Positions 6,514-16,105 of a DNA stretch of 60,375 nucleotides are shown here, one piece after another. Source of the stretch: Pseudemcibacter sp038106445 (GTDB taxonomy: Bacteria; Pseudomonadota; Alphaproteobacteria; Sphingomonadales; Emcibacteraceae); NCBI GenBank assembly GCA_038106445.1, contig JAYODU010000013.1:1-60375 (forward strand). The letters are read 5' to 3'. Under the pieces are notes generated by a model, which saw nothing but the letters and a program-made list of their open reading frames with translations, ran no database searches and was not told where the DNA came from. The translations under genes and the position numbers were made by a program. Within the stretch, counting starts at the first letter, position 1. The number at the start of each line of letters is the position of its first letter.

Positions 6514-9500
6514 ATGGCGACTTCTTATTCCAGTCGTAAAAAAGTTCGTAAGAATTTTGGACGTATTCGTGAAGTGGCAGAAATGCCGAATCTTATTAAA
6601 GTTCAGAAAAGCTCTTATGATCAGTTTCTACAAACAGATATTGCATATGAAGACCGTACAAATGATGGTTTGCAGGGTGTATTTAAAAGCGTATTTCCGA
6701 TTACGGATTTTGCCGAAACGGCATCGCTTGAGTTCGTTTCATATGAGTTGGAAAAACCGAAATATGATACTGATGAGTGTCAACAGCGGGACATGACCTA
6801 TGCGGCACCACTGCGTGTTACGCTTCGCCTGATCGTGTTTGAAGTTGATGAGGAAACAGAATCCCGTAGTGTGCTTGATATTAAAGAGCAGGACGTTTAT
6901 ATGGGTGATTTACCGCTTATGACTGACCGCGGAACATTCATCGTAAACGGCACCGAACGCGTTATTGTATCGCAAATGCATCGTTCGCCAGGTGTATTTT
7001 TTGATCATGATGCCGGCAAGACACAGGCTTCTGGTAAATTCCTGTTTTCTGCCCGTGTAATTCCTTACCGTGGTTCTTGGCTTGATTTCGAATTTGACGC
7101 GAAAGATATTATCCATGTACGTTTTGACCGTCGTCGTAAAATGCCTGTAACCACGCTTCTGTATGCGCTGGGGCTGACTGCTGAAGATATTCTGAATTAT
7201 TATTATGGCCGTGTAACATACAAGAAAAGCAAGGGCGGATGGAGTGTACCTTTTGATCCTGATGCATGGCGTGGTGTTAAACCTACTTTTGACCTGGTGA
7301 ATGCCAAGAATGGCGAAGTTATCGTAGAGGCAGGTAAAAAAATTACGCCACGTGAGGTTAAGCAGCTTCAAAGTGATGGACTTAAAGACCTTCTTCTTCC
7401 TGATGAAGACCTGATCAATCGTTTTGCTGCTGAAGATATTGTTAATGACAAGACTGGTGAAATTTACATTGAGGCTGGTGAAGAGATAACCCAGGAGCAT
7501 CTTGAAATACTTGTAAATGCAGGGTTTAAATCCATTGATACACTTGATATTGACCATGTTCGTATTGGGCAGTTCCTGCGTAATACGCTTATGACTGACA
7601 AAGTACAGAACCGGGATATGGCACTTTCTGAAATTTACCGTGTAATGCGCCCTGGTGAACCGCCAACCAGAGAAACTGCCGAAGCATTGTTTGAAGGTTT
7701 GTTCTTTGATGCGGAACGCTATGATTTGTCTTCTGTCGGTCGTGTTAAAATGAATATGCGTCTTGATCTGGACTGTCCGGATGATGTGCGTGTTCTTCGA
7801 AAAGAAGATATTCTTGAAGTTCTTAGAACAATGATCGACCTTAAAGATGGCAAAGGTGTTGTGGATGATATTGACCACCTTGGAAACCGTCGTGTCCGTT
7901 CTGTAGGCGAGTTGATGGAAAATCAGTACCGCATTGGTCTTCTTCGGATGGAACGTGCTATCCGTGAACGCATGAGCAGTATTGATATCGATACAGTGAT
8001 GCCACATGATCTTGTGAACGCAAAACCTGCGGTTGCTGCAGTACGTGAATTCTTTGGTTCCTCTCAACTTTCACAATTTATGGACCAAACCAATCCGCTT
8101 TCTGAAATCACACATAAACGTCGCCTTTCTGCGCTCGGTCCTGGCGGCCTTACCCGTGAACGTGCCGGATTTGAGGTGCGTGACGTTCATACAACACATT
8201 ATGGACGGATTTGTCCTATTGAAACGCCTGAGGGGCCAAATATCGGTCTGATAAATTCGCTCGCGACATATGCTAAAGTGAATAAGTACGGTTTCATTGA
8301 AACACCGTACCGGAAAGTTGAAAACGGCAAAATCACGGATGAAGTAGTCTATCTTTCAGCGATGGAGGAAGAAAAATATACAATTGCACAGGCCAATACA
8401 CCGCTTGATGACAACGGAAACTTTGCAAATGAGCTGGTGGACTGCCGTATAGCAGGTGACCATGTGCTTAAAAAGCATGAAGATATTAACCTGATGGACG
8501 TATCGCCGAAGCAGGTTGTTTCTGTTGCTGCAGCACTTATTCCGTTTCTTGAAAATGATGACGCGAACCGTGCTCTGATGGGATCAAACATGCAACGTCA
8601 GGCGGTGCCACTTCTGAGGGCGGAATCACCGTTTGTCGGTACAGGTATGGAGCGCATTGTGGCCCGTGATTCTGGTGCTGCTGTTGTCGCAACACGTGGT
8701 GGGGTCATAGACCAGGTTGATGCAATTCGTGTTGTTGTACGTGTAACTGACAAAATAGAGAACGATGAATCAGCAGTGGATATTTACACATTGCAGAAAT
8801 TCCAGCGTTCAAACCAGAACACATGTATTAACCAGCGTCCAATCGTTAAAGTGGGTGACGAGGTTAAGGCAGGCGATGTTATTGCTGATGGTCCATCAAC
8901 GGATCTGGGTGAACTGGCACTTGGACGGAATGTGCTGGTAGCCTTTATGCCATGGCATGGCTATAACTTCGAAGATAGTATCCTGATTTCAGAACGTATT
9001 GTTAAAGATGATGTCTTTACTTCAATTCATATTGAAGAATTTGAAGTTATGGCACGTGATACAAAACTGGGCCCGGAAGATATTACCCGCGATATTCCGA
9101 ATGTGGGTGAAGAAGGTCTTCGTAACCTTGATGAAGCTGGCATTGTTTACCTGGGAGCTGAAGTACACCCGGGTGATATTCTTGTTGGCAAGATCACGCC
9201 AAAAGGCGAAAGTCCGATGACGCCGGAAGAAAAGCTTCTTCGCGCAATCTTCGGTGAAAAGGCCGCAGATGTTCGTGATACTTCCATGCGTCTGCCGCCG
9301 GGAGTTGCCGGTACAGTGGTTGAGGTTCGCGTCTTTAACAGACATGGTATTGATAAAGATGAGCGTGCTATTGCCATAGAACGTGAAGAAATTGAACGCC
9401 TGTCAAAAGACCGCGAAGATGAACAATCAATCCTTGATCGTTCCATTTATGCGCGTCTTAAACCACTTCTTTTGGGTCAGACTGTTGCTTCAGGTCCCAA

Positions 9501-10614
9501 GGAAGCGAAAAAAGGCACAAAAATCACTGAAGAACTACTGGATGAACTTAACACCGGACTTTGGTGGCAGATTGCCGTTTCTGATGACAAGGTTATGGAA
9601 AAAGTTGATGCCCTGCATCAGCAGTTTCAAGATGCCCGTTCGCGTCTGCATGCACGTTTTGAAGAAAAAATTGAAAAGCTACAACGTGGTGATGAACTGC
9701 TCCCTGGTGTGCTGAAAATGGTTAAGGTTTTTGTAGCTGTTAAGCGTAAACTTCAACCAGGTGACAAAATGGCTGGTCGTCACGGAAATAAAGGTGTTAT
9801 TTCTCGTATCCTGCCACAAGAGGACATGCCATATCTTGAAGATGGTACACCGGTTGACATCTGTCTTAATCCACTTGGTGTTCCATCGCGTATGAATGTG
9901 GGACAAATCCTTGAGACGCATCTTGGTTGGGCGTCACGCGGCCTTGGTGTTCAGATTTCTGAAATGCTTGATGAACATAATATCGATGAAAAGGCCAAAG
10001 CGGATAACCTTCGTAAGAAATTTAAGGAAGTCTATAGTAAAGAACAGTTTAAAGCTGAAATTACACCGCTTAATGATGAAGACCTAATAGGTATGTCGGA
10101 TAACCTTCGTAATGGTATTCCGATGGCTACGCCGGTGTTTGACGGTGCCCATGAACCCGACGTTGTGGCAATGCTTAATCAGGCCGGCCTTGATGGTTCG
10201 GGACAGGTCGATCTTTATGACGGGCTTACTGGTGACAAGTTTGACCGTAAAGTGACCGTTGGTTACATTTATATGCTTAAACTACATCACTTGGTGGATG
10301 ATAAGATTCATGCTCGTTCTATTGGTCCATATTCACTTGTGACGCAACAACCGCTTGGTGGTAAAGCCCAGTTTGGCGGTCAGCGCTTCGGTGAGATGGA
10401 AGTATGGGCCCTGCAGGCATATGGCGCCGCTTATACATTACAGGAAATGCTAACTGTGAAGTCTGATGATGTTAATGGCCGTACAAAGGTATACGAATCT
10501 ATCGTCCGTGGTGATGACAGCTTCGATGCAGGTGTTCCGGAATCATTCAATGTTCTGGTCAAAGAGATGAAGTCTCTCTGCCTGAATGTTGAACTTACAA
10601 ATCACAACCATTAG
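6514..10614 (+). CDS. rpoB: DNA-directed RNA polymerase subunit beta
   Basis: The beta subunit (1366 residues) forms one pincer of RNA polymerase and part of the catalytic centre. The rifampicin-binding cluster, starting GSSQLSQFMDQ at about residue 515 and continuing through ITHKRRLSALGPGG, has the wild-type residues seen in rifampicin-sensitive enzymes. IETPEGPNIGLI and the C-terminal GGKAQFGGQRFGEMEVWALQ anchor are present. I start at ATG 6514 behind GCGAGGG; the TTG two codons upstream has no separate SD. The protein is slightly longer than the E. coli one (1342). rpoC follows after 28 nt. Confidence 0.99.
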   Translation: MATSYSSRKKVRKNFGRIREVAEMPNLIKVQKSSYDQFLQTDIAYEDRTNDGLQGVFKSVFPITDFAETASLEFVSYELEKPKYDTDECQQRDMTYAAPLRVTLRLIVFEVDEETESRSVLDIKEQDVYMGDLPLMTDRGTFIVNGTERVIVSQMHRSPGVFFDHDAGKTQASGKFLFSARVIPYRGSWLDFEFDAKDIIHVRFDRRRKMPVTTLLYALGLTAEDILNYYYGRVTYKKSKGGWSVPFDPDAWRGVKPTFDLVNAKNGEVIVEAGKKITPREVKQLQSDGLKDLLLPDEDLINRFAAEDIVNDKTGEIYIEAGEEITQEHLEILVNAGFKSIDTLDIDHVRIGQFLRNTLMTDKVQNRDMALSEIYRVMRPGEPPTRETAEALFEGLFFDAERYDLSSVGRVKMNMRLDLDCPDDVRVLRKEDILEVLRTMIDLKDGKGVVDDIDHLGNRRVRSVGELMENQYRIGLLRMERAIRERMSSIDIDTVMPHDLVNAKPAVAAVREFFGSSQLSQFMDQTNPLSEITHKRRLSALGPGGLTRERAGFEVRDVHTTHYGRICPIETPEGPNIGLINSLATYAKVNKYGFIETPYRKVENGKITDEVVYLSAMEEEKYTIAQANTPLDDNGNFANELVDCRIAGDHVLKKHEDINLMDVSPKQVVSVAAALIPFLENDDANRALMGSNMQRQAVPLLRAESPFVGTGMERIVARDSGAAVVATRGGVIDQVDAIRVVVRVTDKIENDESAVDIYTLQKFQRSNQNTCINQRPIVKVGDEVKAGDVIADGPSTDLGELALGRNVLVAFMPWHGYNFEDSILISERIVKDDVFTSIHIEEFEVMARDTKLGPEDITRDIPNVGEEGLRNLDEAGIVYLGAEVHPGDILVGKITPKGESPMTPEEKLLRAIFGEKAADVRDTSMRLPPGVAGTVVEVRVFNRHGIDKDERAIAIEREEIERLSKDREDEQSILDRSIYARLKPLLLGQTVASGPKEAKKGTKITEELLDELNTGLWWQIAVSDDKVMEKVDALHQQFQDARSRLHARFEEKIEKLQRGDELLPGVLKMVKVFVAVKRKLQPGDKMAGRHGNKGVISRILPQEDMPYLEDGTPVDICLNPLGVPSRMNVGQILETHLGWASRGLGVQISEMLDEHNIDEKAKADNLRKKFKEVYSKEQFKAEITPLNDEDLIGMSDNLRNGIPMATPVFDGAHEPDVVAMLNQAGLDGSGQVDLYDGLTGDKFDRKVTVGYIYMLKLHHLVDDKIHARSIGPYSLVTQQPLGGKAQFGGQRFGEMEVWALQAYGAAYTLQEMLTVKSDDVNGRTKVYESIVRGDDSFDAGVPESFNVLVKEMKSLCLNVELTNHNH

Positions 10615-10642
10615 GACCGTTACTGGATAAGGAGAATTGGCT

Positions 10643-13600
10643 ATGGGCCAGGAAATCGTAAATTTCTTCAATGCAAATGCAAAACCAGAAACATTTGATA
10701 ATATCAAAATTCTGATTGCAAGTACTGAACAGATCCGGTCATGGTCTTTTGGTGAGATCAAAAAGCCGGAAACAATAAATTACCGTACATTCAAACCTGA
10801 AAGGGACGGTCTTTTCTGTGCGCGCATCTTTGGTCCGATCAAGGACTATGAATGTCTTTGCGGAAAATATAAGCGCATGAAGTATCGCGGTATCACATGT
10901 GAAAAATGTGGTGTTGAAGTTACTTTAAGCAAAGTGCGCCGTGACCGTATGGGTCACATTGAGCTTGCGGCACCTGTGGCGCATATCTGGTTCCTTAAGT
11001 CTTTACCAAGCCGTATTGGTTTGATGCTGGACATGACCCTCAAGGATCTTGAGCGGGTTCTTTATTTTGAACAGCATATTGTTACAGAACCGGGCCTTAC
11101 CAACCTTAAGATGAAGCAGCTTCTGACCGAAGAAGAATATGTACGTGCTCAGGAAGAATATGGTGAAGACAGTTTCTCAGCCGGTATTGGTGCGGAAGCG
11201 ATTAAGGTGCTTCTTGAGAATATTGATCTTGAGCAGGAAAAAGAAGATCTTCTCAGAGAGCTTGCAGAAACAAAATCAGAGCTTAAACCAAAGAAAATTG
11301 TTAAACGCCTGAAAATTATTGAAGGTTTTATAGAAAGCGATAATCGTCCTGAATGGATGATATTGGAAGTACTTCCGGTAATTCCACCAGAGCTTCGCCC
11401 GCTTGTGCCACTTGATGGCGGTCGTTTTGCAACGTCTGATCTAAATGATCTGTATCGTCGTGTGATAAACCGTAATAACCGTCTGAAGCGTCTTATGGAA
11501 CTGCGGGCACCGGATATTATTGTTCGTAACGAAAAACGGATGCTGCAGGAATCTGTTGACGCATTGTTTGATAATGGTCGTCGTGGTCGTGTGATCACCG
11601 GTGCTAACAAGCGTCCTCTGAAATCACTTTCTGATATGCTAAAAGGCAAGCAGGGACGTTTCCGTCAAAATCTGCTTGGAAAGCGCGTAGATTATTCAGG
11701 ACGTTCCGTAATTGTGGTGGGCCCTGACTTGCTATTGCATCAATGCGGTCTGCCAAAGAAAATGGCGCTTGAGCTGTTTAAACCATTTATATATGCGCGT
11801 CTTGATAAGCTAGGTATTGCGACAACAATCAAACAGGCGAAAAAATTGGTTGAAAAAGAACGTCGTGAAGTATGGGATGTGCTAGACGTTGTAATTCGTG
11901 AACACCCGGTATTCCTTAACCGGGCACCTACACTGCACAGGCTTGGTATTCAGGCTTTTGAACCCGTTCTTATCGAAGGTAAGGCTATCCAGCTTCATCC
12001 TCTGGTATGTGCGGCGTTTAATGCGGACTTTGATGGTGACCAGATGGCGGTTCATGTGCCACTTAGTCTTGAAGCCCAGCTTGAAGCCCGTGTGCTTATG
12101 ATGTCAACAAACAATATTCTAAGCCCGTCAAACGGTAAGCCGATTATTGTGCCTTCCCAGGACATTATTCTCGGTCTTTATTATATGACCACTGCGAAAA
12201 AAGGTGAGCCGGGCGAAGGTATGGTATTTGGGGATCTGGATGAAGTCGAACTTGCACTTAATGCCAAGGCAATAACACTTCACAGTGCCATTAAATGCAG
12301 GATTGATTCAGTTGATGATGAAGGCAACCCGATCCGGAAAATAGTGGATACAACACCTGGTCGTGCCATGCTTGCGAAAAATCTTCCCAAGCATCCTGAG
12401 ATTTCATTTGAAAAACTGATTAATCGCCGTATTGGTAAACGCGAAATTTCTGAAGTGATTGATATTGTTTATCGTCATTCGGGTCAAAAGCGTACTGTTT
12501 TATTTGCTGATGGTGTGATGCGCCTAGGTTTCCGTGAAGCTTGTAAGGCAGGTATTTCATTTGGTAAGGATGATATGATCATTCCTGATACCAAAGCCTC
12601 AATCATTGAGACGACTACAAATTCAGTCAAAGAATTTGAAGATCAATATCAGCAAGGCCTAATCACCCAGGGTGAGAAATATAACAAAGTAGTGGATGCC
12701 TGGTCACAATGTACCGACCGTGTTGCTGACGCTATGATGGCAGAAATTTCCAAGGAAGAGGTAGATGCTGACGGTCGTTCGCTACCAACCAATTCCATAT
12801 TTATGATGGCTGATAGTGGTGCTCGTGGTTCTGCGGCGCAGATGAAACAGCTTGCCGGTATGCGGGGACTTATGGCGAAGCCTTCCGGTGAAATTATTGA
12901 AACGCCAATCATTTCAAATTTCAAGGAAGGCTTAAGCGTCCTTGAATATTTTAACTCTACCCATGGTGCCCGTAAGGGACTGGCCGATACGGCTCTTAAA
13001 ACAGCGAACTCCGGTTATCTGACACGCCGCCTTGTTGACGTTTCTCAGGACTGTGTTGTGACCGAAGAAGATTGTGGAACCCAGATGGGTATTGATATGG
13101 CTGAAGTTGCCGACGGTGGTGATGTGATCGTGAAATTGAGCGATCGTATTGTCGGACGTTGTTTGGCTGTTGATGTGAACGATCCTGTAAGTGGCGAACT
13201 TATATATGAAGCCGGCACATACCTTGATGAAGTAAAAGCTGAAGAAATCGAAAAGAGTGCTTCTCCAACTGTGAAGGTTCGTTCTGCACTGACATGTGAA
13301 ACCAAAAATGGATGTTGTGTTAAATGTTACGGACGTGACCTGGCACGTGGTACTATTGTTAACGTAGGTGAGGCAGTGGGTGTTATTGCTGCGCAATCCA
13401 TCGGAGAGCCAGGTACACAGCTTACAATGCGTACATTCCATATTGGTGGTACAGCGTCTTCCGTTTCACAGCAATCCACGCTAGAGGCTTCACATGATGG
13501 TGTTGTCAAATTTAACAATGAAAAAGTTGTTAAGGACAGTAAAGGCCGTTCTGTGGTTCTGTCGCGGAATATGGAAATCATTGTTGTCGATGAAGAAGGC

Positions 13601-14866
13601 AGGGATCGCGTAACTTATAAAGTTCAATTTGGTTCGCATCTTCTGGTTAATGAAGGCGACAAGATAGAACATGGTAACAAGCTTTGTGAATGGGACCCAT
13701 ACACACTGCCAATTATCACGGAACAGGGTGGAACAGTAAAGTTCGTTGACCTTGCAGACGGTGTTGCCGTAAATGAAAATGTCGACGAAGCAACAGGTAT
13801 TGCAAGTCGTGTTGTGGTTGACTGGCGTTCACATCCGAAAGGTGCGGAACTTCGTCCTCGTATCACGCTTCGTGATAAAAAGGATAATGTAGTTGTGCTT
13901 GCTAATGGAACAGAAGCTAGATATTTCATGTCTGTTGGTGCTATTCTTTCCGTAAGTGATGGTGATGAGGTGCATGCAGGCGATGTGATAGCCCGTATCC
14001 CTCGCGAAGCGTCGAAAACCAAGGATATTACAGGTGGTCTGCCGCGGGTGGCTGAATTGTTTGAAGCACGCCGCCCGAAAGACCATGCTGTTATCGCGGA
14101 AGTTGATGGTTATGTTGAGTTTGGCCGTGATTACAAAAACAAACGTCGTATCAGTATCAACCCGCGTAATGAAGAAGAAGTGGTTGAGTATCTTATCCCG
14201 AAAGGCAAGCATATTTCCGTTCAGGAAGGTGATTATATTCGGCGCGGTGAATATCTGATTGACGGTAATCCGGCACCACATGATATTCTTAAGTCGCTTG
14301 GTGTTGAAGCGCTGGCACAATATCTGGTTAATGAGGTACAGGATGTTTATCGCCTTCAGGGTGTGGGCATTAATGATAAACATATCGAAGTTATTGTTCG
14401 CCAGATGCTGAAGAAGGTTGAAATCACCAAACCGGGAGAGACAACGTTCCTTATCGGTGAACAGGTCGAAAAAGAAGAGTTTGATGAAGTGAATGAAAAG
14501 GCTATTGCTGAAGGACGGGAGCCGGCTAAAGGCGAAGCTATTCTTCTTGGAATAACCAAAGCTTCACTGCAAACACGTTCGTTCATTTCGGCTGCTTCGT
14601 TCCAGGAAACAACCAGGGTTCTGACTGAGGCTGCTGTTTCAGGAAAATCTGACAAGCTTATAGGCCTCAAGGAAAATGTGATCGTTGGTCGTCTGATCCC
14701 GGCTGGTACAGGCTCGAAGATGAAGTCTTATCACCGTATTGCACAAGCCCGTGATGCACAATCTGAACTGGAGCAACAGGCTTCTGCGACGGCTGCAAAT
14801 ACTGATCCTATTGCGAATGAGTTGGGTGACACAGCCGACTCAATGGGAGCAGCGGTTCAGGAATAA
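10643..14866 (+). CDS. rpoC: DNA-directed RNA polymerase subunit beta'
   Basis: The beta' subunit (1407 residues) carries the catalytic Mg-binding motif NADFDGDQ at residues 460-467. The N-terminal zinc site is visible as Cys71, Cys73, Cys86 and Cys89 (CLCGKY...CEKCG). A second cysteine cluster, CETKNGCCVKC, lies near residue 880-890. The bridge helix/trigger loop region includes GMRGLMAKPSGEI and ADTALKTANSGYL. ATG 10643 follows AAGGAG with 8 nt spacing. The acidic tail rich in Ala, Asp and Glu is usual. An intrinsic terminator lies about 70 nt downstream. Confidence 0.99.
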   Translation: MGQEIVNFFNANAKPETFDNIKILIASTEQIRSWSFGEIKKPETINYRTFKPERDGLFCARIFGPIKDYECLCGKYKRMKYRGITCEKCGVEVTLSKVRRDRMGHIELAAPVAHIWFLKSLPSRIGLMLDMTLKDLERVLYFEQHIVTEPGLTNLKMKQLLTEEEYVRAQEEYGEDSFSAGIGAEAIKVLLENIDLEQEKEDLLRELAETKSELKPKKIVKRLKIIEGFIESDNRPEWMILEVLPVIPPELRPLVPLDGGRFATSDLNDLYRRVINRNNRLKRLMELRAPDIIVRNEKRMLQESVDALFDNGRRGRVITGANKRPLKSLSDMLKGKQGRFRQNLLGKRVDYSGRSVIVVGPDLLLHQCGLPKKMALELFKPFIYARLDKLGIATTIKQAKKLVEKERREVWDVLDVVIREHPVFLNRAPTLHRLGIQAFEPVLIEGKAIQLHPLVCAAFNADFDGDQMAVHVPLSLEAQLEARVLMMSTNNILSPSNGKPIIVPSQDIILGLYYMTTAKKGEPGEGMVFGDLDEVELALNAKAITLHSAIKCRIDSVDDEGNPIRKIVDTTPGRAMLAKNLPKHPEISFEKLINRRIGKREISEVIDIVYRHSGQKRTVLFADGVMRLGFREACKAGISFGKDDMIIPDTKASIIETTTNSVKEFEDQYQQGLITQGEKYNKVVDAWSQCTDRVADAMMAEISKEEVDADGRSLPTNSIFMMADSGARGSAAQMKQLAGMRGLMAKPSGEIIETPIISNFKEGLSVLEYFNSTHGARKGLADTALKTANSGYLTRRLVDVSQDCVVTEEDCGTQMGIDMAEVADGGDVIVKLSDRIVGRCLAVDVNDPVSGELIYEAGTYLDEVKAEEIEKSASPTVKVRSALTCETKNGCCVKCYGRDLARGTIVNVGEAVGVIAAQSIGEPGTQLTMRTFHIGGTASSVSQQSTLEASHDGVVKFNNEKVVKDSKGRSVVLSRNMEIIVVDEEGRDRVTYKVQFGSHLLVNEGDKIEHGNKLCEWDPYTLPIITEQGGTVKFVDLADGVAVNENVDEATGIASRVVVDWRSHPKGAELRPRITLRDKKDNVVVLANGTEARYFMSVGAILSVSDGDEVHAGDVIARIPREASKTKDITGGLPRVAELFEARRPKDHAVIAEVDGYVEFGRDYKNKRRISINPRNEEEVVEYLIPKGKHISVQEGDYIRRGEYLIDGNPAPHDILKSLGVEALAQYLVNEVQDVYRLQGVGINDKHIEVIVRQMLKKVEITKPGETTFLIGEQVEKEEFDEVNEKAIAEGREPAKGEAILLGITKASLQTRSFISAASFQETTRVLTEAAVSGKSDKLIGLKENVIVGRLIPAGTGSKMKSYHRIAQARDAQSELEQQASATAANTDPIANELGDTADSMGAAVQE

Positions 14867-14936
14867 AATATAAAACCTGTTTTTTGCATCCATGTGCAAA
14901 AAAGTGATCGTTTTACGGTCAAAATAACAAAATTTT

Positions 14937-14978
14937 AAAGGCTGAAGCGTCTGGAACCCTAGATTCTTCGGCCTTTTT
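14937..14978 (+). terminator. Intrinsic terminator after rpoC
   Basis: AAAGGCTGAAG (14937-14947) pairs with CTTCGGCCTTT (14966-14976), with further pairing of TCTGG and CTAGA in the loop, then a T-run. A second inverted repeat, TTTTTTGCA/TGCAAAAAA, lies just upstream at 14880-14903. Together they separate rpoBC from the str operon. Confidence 0.8.
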
Positions 14979-15008
14979 ATTAAAATTGGCATAGTCGTTA
15001 AATTTTTC

Positions 15009-15036
15009 TTGACTGTCCATGTCTGTAACGCTAGTT
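15009..15036 (+). promoter_or_regulatory. Probable promoter of the str operon (rpsL-rpsG-fusA-tuf)
   Basis: TTGACT at 15009-15014 is followed after 16 nt by CTAGTT at 15031-15036. It lies just after the rpoC terminator and about 190 nt before rpsL. The -10 is a poor match to TATAAT, so the call rests mainly on the -35 and position. Confidence 0.5.
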
Positions 15037-15039
15037 TGC

Positions 15040-15224
15040 GCTCAATTCTTAGTGGTGCTGGTGGTAGATCAGTTTCGATCTAAACGCGGCGCTTAAGGAA
15101 TAAGGAAATAAATATAAGTAATTTAAGGTAGCCAGAGCGACCTGATTGACGCTCTTTTCTCAATTGTAAAGAGAACAGGCTGTTTTTTTTGCTATGGAAA
15201 TGAAAAAAGATTTAAGGAACTCAT
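15040..15224 (+). promoter_or_regulatory. Untranslated leader of rpsL
   Basis: About 185 nt without a plausible gene lie between the predicted promoter and rpsL. AGATC-AGTTTC-GATCT forms a small hairpin near 15067-15082. GAGCG and CGCTC (near 15136-15155) form a short stem followed by TTTT, and TTCTC/GAGAA pairing and a run of eight T follow before the rpsL SD. These suggest a regulated leader, but no known class is recognised. Confidence 0.4.
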
Positions 15225-15596
15225 ATGCCGACGATCAACCAGTTGGTACGTAACCCACGCAAGAAGCCTGTAGCCCGTAATAAGGTTCCGGCACTGGAAG
15301 CATGTCCTCAAAAACGTGGTGTTTGTACCCGCGTGTACACGACGACACCTAAGAAACCTAACTCTGCTCTTCGTAAAGTGGCCCGTGTGCGCCTGACGAA
15401 TGGCTTTGAAGTCACAAGCTATATACCAGGTGAAGGTCATAACCTTCAGGAGCATAGTGTTGTTCTGATCCGTGGTGGCCGTGTGAAAGACCTTCCTGGT
15501 GTTCGTTATCACGTCCTTCGTGGTGTGCTTGATACTCAAGGGATCGCAGACCGTCGTCAAGGTCGCTCTAAATATGGTGCTAAGCGTCCTAAGTAA
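15225..15596 (+). CDS. rpsL: 30S ribosomal protein S12
   Basis: S12 (123 residues) lies at the decoding centre. The streptomycin-related lysines are both wild type: Lys43 in TPKKPNSALRK and Lys88 in RVKDLPGVRYH. Asp89 is the residue methylthiolated by RimO in other bacteria. The start MPTINQLVRNPRKK and the end SKYGAKRPK are standard. An AAGGAA SD lies about 8 nt upstream. It is the first gene of the str operon, followed by rpsG after 26 nt. Confidence 0.98.
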   Translation: MPTINQLVRNPRKKPVARNKVPALEACPQKRGVCTRVYTTTPKKPNSALRKVARVRLTNGFEVTSYIPGEGHNLQEHSVVLIRGGRVKDLPGVRYHVLRGVLDTQGIADRRQGRSKYGAKRPK

Positions 15597-15622
15597 GGAC
15601 CTTGAAACAAAGGAAATAAAAT

Positions 15623-16093
15623 ATGTCGCGTCGTCATGCTGCAGAAAAAAGAAAAGTACTTCCTGAGCCAAAATTTGGTGATGTTGTGTTGGCTAAATTT
15701 ATCAATAACCTAATGGTAGATGGTAAAAAATCCACTGCTGAGCGTATCGTTTATGGTGCACTTGATATCGTTAAAGCTAAAACACGTCAGGATCCGATTG
15801 AACAGTTTCATACTGCTCTTGAAAATATACGTCCTGCTGTTGAAGTGCGTTCCCGCCGTGTTGGTGGTGCTACGTATCAGGTTCCTGTTGAGGTGCGTTC
15901 CACACGTGCACAGGCGCTTGCAATTCGTTGGCTTATTAGTTTGTCCCGTAAACGTAATGAAAATACGATGACAGAACGTCTTGCTGGTGAATTCCTTGAT
16001 GCAGTAAATAATCGTGGTGCTGCAGTTAAAAAACGTGAAGATACTCATAAAATGGCAGAGGCGAATAAAGCCTTCTCTCATTATCGTTGGTAA
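15623..16093 (+). CDS. rpsG: 30S ribosomal protein S7
   Basis: S7 (156 residues) nucleates assembly of the 30S head and in E. coli represses the str operon. The start MSRRHAAEKRKVLPEPKFGD, the block RRVGGATYQVPVEV and the C-terminal HKMAEANKAFSHYRW are typical. AAAGGAAA upstream provides the SD. fusA follows after 12 nt. The 156-residue length is that of the short S7 form found in most bacteria. Confidence 0.98.
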   Translation: MSRRHAAEKRKVLPEPKFGDVVLAKFINNLMVDGKKSTAERIVYGALDIVKAKTRQDPIEQFHTALENIRPAVEVRSRRVGGATYQVPVEVRSTRAQALAIRWLISLSRKRNENTMTERLAGEFLDAVNNRGAAVKKREDTHKMAEANKAFSHYRW

Positions 16094-16105
16094 AGGTATA
16101 AAGCA

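Noticed and set aside
6910..8067. Long open frame of 385 codons antisense to rpoB
   Set aside because: It lies wholly within rpoB on the other strand, has no SD and no recognisable domain, and follows from the codon bias of the sense gene.
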